The notes beneath the pieces are model-generated. The model was not told the origin of the DNA. It saw only the letters and a list, made by a program, of their open reading frames with translations, and made no database searches. Positions 50,701 through 61,600 of a DNA stretch of 64,000 nucleotides are shown in pieces; position 1 is the first letter of the stretch; every line of letters begins with the position of its first letter. Both the position numbers and the translations under genes were made by a program. This DNA comes from Ahaetulla prasina (lineage: Eukaryota; Chordata; Lepidosauria; Squamata; Colubridae): the NCBI RefSeq assembly GCF_028640845.1, contig NC_080540.1, positions 280,007,524-280,071,523 of the forward strand. The letters are read 5' to 3'.

Positions 50701-53700
50701 AGCCAATTTTGTAATTTGGGGTGTGCCTTTTTTTATGTCTTCCCTCTCTTTCTTCCCCAAGTGCACTTTAATAAATTTGCAAATAAACAAGCACAATGTC
50801 CTTACATTTGCAACTACATTAATTCCCCCCTTTCTTTTATGGAATACTATGGATTGATAAAATGCTAAATAAACAGGAAGAATCTTACAGGCCTGAACAA
50901 ACACAGAAACCTCTAGGCTGAGAATATTTTTTTAAAATAGCTGAAACAAGAAACAACTGTGGCAGTTGACCATGATATATCATTTCTACACATAGTAATC
51001 ACAATTATTTTTTGTTTAGTCAAAACATTAATACATTATTTATGGTACATAGGATGAAGCTGTTCCACATTAACTGTCCAGAATATGTACAAGCCTACTT
51101 TCTGTTGGAAACCAATGCAGTGATTGTCTATGATTATTTAATCAGGCACTTATATCGTTATCAATAAAAATGGATTATAAGTAGGGCTGCAGTTTTCTGG
51201 GTCAATAGAAGCAAAGTCAGGTTTTTCAATAATTCTGTGCAGTCATCTAGTGGTCACCTGGGTTCTTGCAGCCAGATAAGATAGTCCTACTACAGAGCTA
51301 CATTGAGAAAAATAATTCAAGCACTTTCAAATAATGTTTTGAAATTTAGAAGCTATCTGTCCACAGACCCATTTCTCTTTCTGTATAAATACGCTACACA
51401 TAAAGACTTGATGAATATGTTACCACAGGTAATCCTTGACTTACAACTGTTCATTTAGTGACCATTCAAAGTTACAACGGTACTGAAAAAAGTGACTTAT
51501 GACCCTTTTGCACATTTATGACGGTTGCAGCATCCCCATGGTCACATGATAAAAATTCAGATGCTTGGCAACTACTTCATATTTATGATGGTTGTAGTGT
51601 CCTCGGTCATGTGATCAGCCTTTGTGACCATCTGAAAAGCAAAGTCTCACTTAACAACCGTGTTGCTAACTTAACAATTGCTATGATTCACTTAACAAGA
51701 ATAGCAAAAAAAGTCGTAAATGGGGCAAAACTCACTTAACAAATGTTTCACTTAGCAAAATAAACTTTGGGATCAATTGCGGTCATTAAGTCAAGGACTA
51801 CCTGTAGTTGATGCAGCTGCAACTTTCACAAGGCATGGTTGCGTGCCTTCTGCACCCATGTTATCATGAACTCATATTTTTTTGCTGCATCTTTCTGATA
51901 CAGGCAGCACTAGTGTGGTTCCTGCTTAAATGATTGGTATGCTGGTGATAACTTCAGTCTTTTTACTAGAAGAAAACCAGCAACTCTAAGACACTGATAA
52001 TATACAGAGCACACTGAAGAGAAAAGGTATAATATACCTATTCATTTCACTGGAGCAATGTAATCCTAATAGATTAACGCAGAAGCATCTTGCAAATTTA
52101 TCACTGTAACTCTGATGTTTGCATTAAACGAACAAAATAGGGCATCTTTTTAAAAAATATATAATTTGTACTATGAACAAAGAAATAACCTTCACTTTCA
52201 GAAATAAGAAAGAAGTTATACTGTTTTGTGTTAATTCAAAAAAACCGCACAGACTAAGGCTTACAACTTGATGAAAATAAAATGTACCAATTGTGTTCAG
52301 GATGTGGGTACAAAAAGAACATATAAATGTGGTTTCCCAAACAAGATAAAAAATAAACATACAGGCTATTTATGAAGATAGTTCAAACAAGCTGATAGAA
52401 AAAAATCCAAACCCAAGCTAAATAATAATATACTTTTTTCTCCGTGAAGTTGAGCTGAAAATAGAGGAATTTGAAAATAAGGCATAAAGAAGGGAAATCA
52501 AAAAAGGCAAATATTCAGAATTCAATTATTTAATCATGTCTGGTTTTGAAAATGAAATGGGAGAGAGGAAATTTATATTTAAATACATACTTACCTCTTC
52601 AAAGATACCTAAAAAGAGATAATGATAACTAATTCTGAGAACTGCCTATTATAAAACTAAAGATACTGAAATGAACTTATCTTAAACTAACAAGAATTGT
52701 ACTAGAAAATACCAATGAAAGAAGACTACTCATTCAGTGACAGACAGTGTTTATTTCACATCAGGCTTTGTGTATTACTTTGCATTTTCTAGCACACTGT
52801 AATATACTACAACTTAATTTCTATTTAAGTTAAAATATCACAACCTCAGAGCTCTTGCATGTTATTGTTATTGCTTATGAGGGGGAATGGAATGGACTGT
52901 GACAGATAAATACCCAGAGTGGCAGTGAATCAATGCATTGCCAAATCCTAGAAAAACAGAGTATAAAGTACATTTAATTCTGCCAAAATGCTTATTATGC
53001 TAATATGAAACCTATGCATCAATCACAAAACAAATGTGATGTTCATGAACAATGATTTTATGAGCTATATATTCTTCCACTAGGCCGTATCAGTTGGGAG
53101 TACCTTATATTCATCATAATCTTTCTCATCTAGCAAATTATTTTTGTCCAGTTCTACTAATTGTTCTGGAGTCAGCACATCTGGCAAATCGGTGATCTCA
53201 GCTTGCTCATAAATGGGCTTTCCTTTTAAGAAGAGTTCCTTCCAGTCACGCATTAGCTTTGCAGGAATTAAACTGTGGAAATCAAGAAAAACAAAACTGT
53301 ATTTAGTACAAAGGGAACATGCTTTTAATCAACGAAAGTGATCAATGGTTAAATGAAATATGGAACACAAGAAATAATTCTGAAAAGAGGAAGAAATAAT
53401 GAATTTTGTCAGATAAAATCTATTTAGACAAAATGGATCAATTACACATTAGGAAGATCAATTTTTACCCCAATTGACTTGGGAGTTGTTGTATACCTGG
53501 GTGTTGGGATATTATTTTATATTCAAACTGTTGAAAACAAACAAATGGGCAGGAAATTGAAGTGATTACAAATAATCATTGCTAAAACATATGATATCTT
53601 TTATCAATAGTAGCTTGGGAAAGACTGGCTGCCTAGTGAATTCTAATGCTTTTTACAGTGCTTAAGATTTTTTTCTCTTTTCTTTCCTCTCTTCCTCACC

Positions 53701-55581
53701 TGAATCTCAATTTAGTTTTGTTTCTCTTTCACACCCTCTTTTTATTCTTTCTTGCTACTGCTGAAATGAATGATGTATGTATCAGTATTTCTGTAAATTG
53801 GTTTGCATCTGTGCCTGAAAGTTGCTTGTGGTTAGTAACAGTTAATAGCCTTAGTGGTTAGTTAATAACCATGGACAGGTTATTGGGGAGGTTGAATGCC
53901 ACCACATGTTTACTGGACCCGTGTCCCTCCTGGCTGGTACTGGCCATGCAGGAGGTGACACGAGGCTGGCTCCAGGGGATTACTAATGCTTCGTTGTTGG
54001 ATGGGGTCTTTCCTGCTGCTTTGAAAGAGGCGGTGGTGAGACCCCTCCTCTAGAAGCCTTCCCTGGACCCAGCTGTTTTAGGAAATTATCGTCCGGTCTC
54101 CAACCTTCGCTTTGTGGCGAAGGTTGTAGAGAGTGTGGTGGCACGTCAATTACCCCAATACTTGGAGGAAACTGTCTATCTAGACACGTTCCAGTCCAGC
54201 TTTTGGCCCGGATACAGTACGGAGACGGCTTTGGTCGCGTTGGTTGATGATCTCTGGAGGGCCAGGGATAGGGGTTATTCCTCTGCTCTGGTCCTATTAG
54301 ACCTCTCAGCGGCTTTCGATACCATCGACCATGGTATCCTGCTGCACCGACTAGGGAGTTTGGCAGTGGGAGGCACCGTTTATCGGTGGTTCTCCTCCTA
54401 TCTCTCTGATCGGTCGCAGACGGTGTTGGCAGGGGGGCAGAGATCGACCCCGAGGCGCCTCACTTGTGGGGTGCTGCAGGGGTCGATTCTCTCGCCTCTC
54501 CTGTTCAACATCTATATGAAGCCGTTGGGTGAGATCATCAGTGGTTTTGGGGTGAGGTACCAACTGTACGCTGATGATACGCAGCTGTACTTTTCCACCC
54601 CAGGCCACCCCAACGAAGCTATCGAAGTACTGTCCCGGTGCCTGGAGGCCTTACGGGTCTGGATGGGGAGAAACAGGCTCAAGCTCAATCCCTCCAAGAC
54701 GGAGTGGCTGTGGATGCCGGCACCCCGGTACAGTCAGCTGCAGCCGCGAGTTGGGGGCGAGTCATTGGCCCCAATGGAAAGGGTGCGCAACTTGGGCGTT
54801 CTCCTGGATGGGCGGCTGTCCTTTGAAGATCACCTGACGGCCGTCTCCAGGAGAGCTTTTTATCAGGTCCGCCTGATTCGCCAGTTGCGCCCCTTCCTTG
54901 ACCGGGATGCCCTATGCACGGTCACTCATGCTCTTGTTACCTCTCGCTTGGATTATTGCAATGCTCTCTACATGGGGCTCCCCTTGAAGAGCATCCGGAG
55001 GCTCCAGTTGGTTCAGAATGCAGCTGCGCGGGTGATAGAGGGAGCCGCTCGTGGCTCCCACGTAACACCTCTCCTGCGCAGGCTGCACTGGCTACCGGGT
55101 GCACTTCAAGGTGCTGGTTACTACTTTTAAAGTGCTCCATGGCTTAGGACAGAGTTACTTACAGGACCGCCTACTGCCATCGATGACCTCTCACCGACCC
55201 GTGCACTCTCACAGAGAGGGACTCCTTAGGGTGCCGTCCGCCAAACAATGTTGGTTGGCGGCCCCCCGAGGAAGGGCCTTCTCTGTGGGGGCTCCCACCC
55301 TTTGGAATGAAATTCCCCCTGGACTTCGCCAACTTTCTGACCTTCAAACCTTCCGCCGCGAGCTGAAGACATATTTATTCATCTGTGCAGGACTGGCATA
55401 GGGTTTTAGATTTTATTTGACTTTAATTTTAGTGGGTTTTATCATTTTAAAGATATTTTAATTCGGGCCAAATTGAATAAGTTTTTAAAATATTATTTTA
55501 TTCTGTATTTATATTGGTGTCTTTTTATCTGGCTGTAAACCGCTCTGAGTCCTTCGGGAGAAGGGCGGTATAAAAATTTGA

Positions 55582-55637
<56 letters not shown>

Positions 55638-58600
55638 ATAGTCTGGTGATACAATAGTTAGAATGCAGTATTACAAGCAAACTGTGCCCACAGCCTGGAG
55701 TTTGATCCTGACAGGACTTGAGTTTGACTCAGTCTTCCATGCTTCTGAAGGTCAGTAAAATGAGGAGCCAGATTGTTGGGTGCAATATGTTGACACTGTG
55801 AACCACTCTCTGAACCACGGAGCTTATAAATCTAAGTATAGGCTATTGCTATTGTGTATGTGAGAATGGTTGCTAAATGTAAACATGGATACAATTTGTA
55901 ACTCTGATTCCTTCTTTTATACCATGTTTCCTCGAAAACAAGACCCTGTCTTATATTTTTTGAACCCCAAAATAAGTGCTTGGCCTTATTTTCGGGGCTA
56001 TCTTATTACTTTGGGGCACTTTGAGCAAGATGGGGCTCCTCTTGCTGTCTTATCTGATTTCCAGCTCTGTCTCCCTAACCCTAACCAGAGGTAATGGCGG
56101 GGACTGGCTGCGCATGCATTTAAATATTTTTGGAGGGGCTTATTTTTAACACATGTGCTCAAAAGCCCGTTTGGGCTTATTATCAGGGGATGTCTTATTT
56201 TAGGGGAAGCAGGGTAGGTAATTAATGTTAATCAACCATTAATTGTTATTTTTTTATTCTGTTCCTGTTTAGAAATAACAATAGCACTTAGACTTATATA
56301 CCAGTTCATAGTGCTTTACAGCCCTCTCTAAGCAATTTACAGGGTCAGCATATTGCCACCAACAATTTGGGTCCTTATTTTAGAAGGATGAAAGGCTGAG
56401 TCAATCTTGAGCTAGTCAGGATCAAACTGCTGGCAGTGGGCAGAATCAGGCTGCAATACTGCACTCTAACTGCTGCACCACCATGGCTCTGTTTAGGAAC
56501 ATGGCTTGGCAGATATAATATACCTACCTACACATGTTCATATATATAGAAAGAACCTTGCATATATTTGGCTGGGGAAAAAAATCTCTAAACCTGATTT
56601 CAGCTGAGTTGATAAGTTGGGAATCTGGATATTGCACAAGATATTTGCCTCTAGGGGGACAAGGGATATCAGTCTACTCCATCTGGAGGGAGGGTGATCT
56701 GAAATTCAGGGCATCATTCTTCCAGATGAATGTGCTAAGCAAAATGAAGAGGCAAGATACCTTGCGATTGTGTGTGTTCATCCATCCTCTCATTTTTTTC
56801 CCCTCTGGCTAGGAATATTTCCACTTTTGCTGTGTCAAAAAGAAGCAACTGCTAAATTTGGATCAATCCAAGTTACGCTCAATTAGTCAAACTGATCTGA
56901 GATTTTATTTTAGAATGGACATGGGTACTATCTGTCAAGGTTTACTCTTAATATTTTTAATTTAAGAAAATTATTTTTTTATATGTAAGGGATATTATTC
57001 CGAATATGTGTATGGGGGGAACTTCACCAGAAATATTTGATCAGTAAAATGATAAAAAAAAACCAGATGGTCTTATCTGAAACTATTTTTATTTTACTAA
57101 GAAAGTATAATTTGTGATTATTTGAAATAATGCATTAATCTGTTGAGTATATCTCAGCATAACATATCTAATAGTAGATAGGTATACGAATATATACAAT
57201 GGTCTTATCACAAAAACAACTATACAACTAAATGTTCTTTATCTGATATTGTTTAAATTTTACTAATGTTATTCTGAGCATTAATTGTATAACTTAACAA
57301 AAAACTCATTCTCAACTCTTCATACTGATAGGTAGCACAAAAATATTTTGAACAGATCTAACAAAATGAAATTCAATAGTGAAAAAAGTAAGGTTTTACA
57401 TTTAGGCAAAAAAGCCCCAAAATGCACAGGTACCATATATGTGGTACCTTGCTCAATAGTAGTAACTTTTACAGGGATCTTGGAGCCCTAGTGGACAACC
57501 ATTTACAATAGATATGAGCCAGCAGTGTGCAGCAGCTGCCAGAAAAACCAACACAGTTCTGGGCTGCATAAACAGAGGATAGAATCAAGATCACTTTATA
57601 ATGCCTTGGTAAGGCCACACTTGGAATATTGCATTCAGTTTTGGTCACCAGGATGTAAAAAAGATGTGGAGACTCTAGAAAGAGTGCAGAGAAGAGCAAC
57701 AAAGATGATTAGGGGACTGGAGGCTAAAATATATGAAGAATGGTTGCAGGAACTCGGTATGTCTAGTTTAATGAAAAGAAGGACTAGGGGAAACATGATA
57801 GCAGTGTTCCAATATCTCAGGGGTTGCCACAAAGAAGAGGGAGTCAAGCTATTCTCCAAAGCACCTGCGGGCAGGACAAGAAGCAATGGGTGGAAACTAA
57901 TCAAGGAGAGAAGCAACTTAGAACTAAGGAGAAATTTCCTGTCAGTTGGAACAATTAATCAGAGGAACAACTTGCCTGCAGAAGTTGTGAATGCTCCAAT
58001 ACTGGAAATTTTTAAGAAGATGTTGGATAACCATTTGTCTCAAATGGTGTAGAGTTTCTGCCTGGGCAGGGGGTTGGACTAGAAGACCTCCAAGGTCCCT
58101 TCCAACTCTATTATTATAATTATAATTATTATTATTATTATAGATCTGTATGGTAAACATTTTTAAGTCAGCATTTCTCTGTCTTGGCCAATTGAAGATA
58201 TCCCAGAAGTCCCCGCCCAGCATGCTTCTTCAAGCAGCCAGTTCCACATATCTGCAAGTGACCAAGGCTGAGAAGCATAGCTTTAAGTTATGAAACTTAT
58301 ATGGAGCTGCAGGTTATGTAAACACACAATACCATTCTGGTGGCAGGAAATGCTGAGAGATGGAGCTCACCACTCTAATGGGTATCAACCAAAGAAAACT
58401 CAAGTTAGAGTTCACTCTTTAACTTTCCTACAGCTTATTTAATTAAATGTTTATAATTCAGTTGACAGCATTCCGTTAGAGTGGATTTTAATAACTAATA
58501 TCAACAGAAACTACTTAAGGAAAACTATGAGGCACAACTGCTTCCCCTCACCCCAAAGTGTAGATAAATCACTAGATTTTTACAAGGTGATGGAATAAAA

Positions 58601-61600
58601 TTAAACCAAGGAGGATGCCATCTTTTTTTGTTCAAAAAGTTTTTATTGGTCAAAAAAGGTTTATACAAATACATATCAGGTATGGTAAATTTTCATTTTT
58701 CTTATGCAAGATAAGAATTTTGCTCAAATTTTTAACACATACAACAGCCATATGGCAAGCAGGTGACACGAAGTAGCTAAGTTTACAAATCTTACATACG
58801 CAATAAAGAAGGGTCAAGAATAAACAGAATATCATACAAAAGAGAATAAGGAAAACCAACACAATACCAAATATCTTTATCACTTCCTAGTTTTGGATCT
58901 CAGAACTCTGGGTTCAGCCTGACCCAACTCCAGGGCGCAACAGCGGCAGCCGCCTCGCCCCATGGTCTATAACCTCCCTTCTTCAATTCCTGGGTCATCT
59001 GATTCCAGGAGGGCTTTGTGTTCCTCCACGTAGGCCGTAGCCTCCATAATTGTACTAATTTTTTCGTAATGCCCTCCCGGAAAATCATCAATCCCTCTGG
59101 CATCAGCCATCTGAAGCCTACTCCTTCTGGTACAATTTGCTTGACAAAAAGTAATATTTCTTTCTCATTTCACGTACCTGTCTGGGAATCTGCCTCAGAA
59201 TGGCTATCTCCCTGCCCCTATAAGTCAGTGCCCCACTCCTATGTTTTCTAAGAATTTCATCTCTCGTCTCTCTTCTCACAAATTTGACATGAACCTCTCT
59301 GGGAACTGCATGCGTGCGTGCATATTGTGAATTAACTCTATAAACTCGATCCACATCCCAATTCATGAAATCAACACCTCTCCCAAGAAATTCTCCCAAC
59401 AATTTAGTCACAACATCTCTCAAATCTTCTTGGTCCACTTCTTCCAAATTTTGAAACCTAAGGAAATAAGACATTTTATCCATCTGTGGTCCAAGCACAG
59501 CATTGCCTGTCGTCTCCTCTCTTTCTGCACTGCCGCATCCCACCCTCCAGACCTTCCACTTTCTGCTTGTTTTCTGCTGAGACTTGTTGAGTATCCTTTA
59601 AATCCTTTTGGATAGTCACAATTTCTGCTCGTATTTCCTTTTGGCCTCTTTGCAAATCATCCAGTTTCTTGTCCATATTGGATAACTTTTCCAGAATTCT
59701 CTCCATCTCTCCAGCAGTTGGTCTCTGACCTTTTGCCATTTAAAAAAAAAAAAATTCAAAATCCTCAGGCAAGCACAGTATCCTTGTAATTTCCTCCGGA
59801 TCCACCAGGGGGCACTCACAGGAGCAACGAGTCCAGAGTACAGTTAGTCAACCAGGAAGCCGAAGGGAAGTGATGTCATCAAGATTCTCATAGTGAAGGC
59901 GGAAGCTGGACGCCACCACTGTTCCCCAGAGGGAGGGGGGGCCTCAAACCCTCCCAAGGAGGATGCCATCTTGATGCCAGGACAAAAAGACATTTTATAA
60001 CTAGTGGATTCATCTGAAATTGGTTTTTGTTAAATCTCCACATGGTGAGCTCACACTGGGCGGGCTGTAGAGGACACCTCAACAGATCTCAGCAATTGTT
60101 CTTATATGCTGAGTTCTCAAGCCCAAATTTTACTCTGACTTCATTGCTGTTTTCTCATCTAGACGCCTGAGGATCAATTTCTCTATATATTTTTTTATTT
60201 TTTTTATTTTACATTTATATCCCGCCCTTCTCCGAAGACTCAGGGCGGCTTACAGTGTATAAGGCAATAGTCTCATTCTATTTGTATATTTACAAAGTCA
60301 ACTTATTGCCCCCCCAACAATCTGGGTCCTCATTTTACCTACCTTATAAAGGATGGAAGGCTGAGTCAACCTTGGGCCTGGTGGGACTTGAACCTGCAGT
60401 AATTGCAGGCTATTGTGTTCTAATAACAGGCTCCTTACAGCCTGAGCTATTCCGGCCCCTACAAAATTTCTGTATTGCTCACTTTTCCCAACATAGCCAA
60501 AAGGGAATACAGAACCAAAACAATCAAAAAACAAAATTGTATATATTAGGAACTTACTTATTTGTTAGTGTTCTATATTCTCCTATTTTAGTTGCTAAAT
60601 CAATGATTTGCTCAACCACCTCCCAGCAAATTTCGTAATGCTTCTTATAGCGAGCCTCAGCTCTTTCAGCAGCAAGTTTTGCATGCAGTTGTTTTTCTCT
60701 AAGGGCCTGTTCTGCAAGTTCAATTTTTTCTTGTTTTGCAAGAGCCTAAAAGGAGATGGGGAAAAAAATGGTCAATTTCCTCAAATTGATAAGACAAGAA
60801 GTAAAATGTAGCACCAAAGCTCATTATCTAAACCTTGCGGTCATTATTTTTTATTATTATTATTATTTACATCTATATCCCGCCCTTCTCCGAAGACTCA
60901 GGGCGGCTTACAGTGTGTAAGGCAATAGTCTCATTCTATTTGTATATTTACAAAGTCAACTTATTGCCCCCCCAACAATCTGGTTCCTCATTTTACCTAC
61001 CTTATAAAGGATGGAAGGCTGAGTCAACCTTGAGCCTGGTGGGATTAGAACCTGCAGTAATTGCAGGCAGCTGTATTTTAATAACAGGCTATCTTACAGC
61101 CTGAGCCACCACGGCCCTTTATAAATTATAAATAAATAATAAAATAAAATAAAATAAATAAATTCTTATATAAATGGCCTTGTGAAGGAATGTCAGCTTG
61201 AGAAGTCAAGGATTTAGGGACCAGCAATACTTTTTCTTAGGATCATGCAAAAGTTGAAAAAGGATTCCGGGAAAGGATATCAATGTTTTAAAGAAGGTGA
61301 ACACATACTCTGTTTGTGCCCCACTGTGTTTTTGGAATTAGAATTAAAGCACTGCACCGCTCTAGCAAAAAATATTGGTTCAGAAATAGATTATATCAGC
61401 TGCAGATTAAACACTGATTGATTTAATATCCACCTGAACACCTGTAGCATTTGAGTAAACATTGGAACATCTTCAGAATCTAATGATATCAGTGTCAAAA
61501 TGAGGGTTGCAACATGAGCTTCGCTCCTTATACATATGTGTATTACATCATGGTGCACATAAAAAGGGCACTGAGAATACATTGCATATCCATTTTTTCA

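Noticed and set aside
57525..58052. 175-codon open frame as a host gene
   Set aside because: It is the CR1 reverse-transcriptase C terminus, and the same peptide occurs at 45699-45956.
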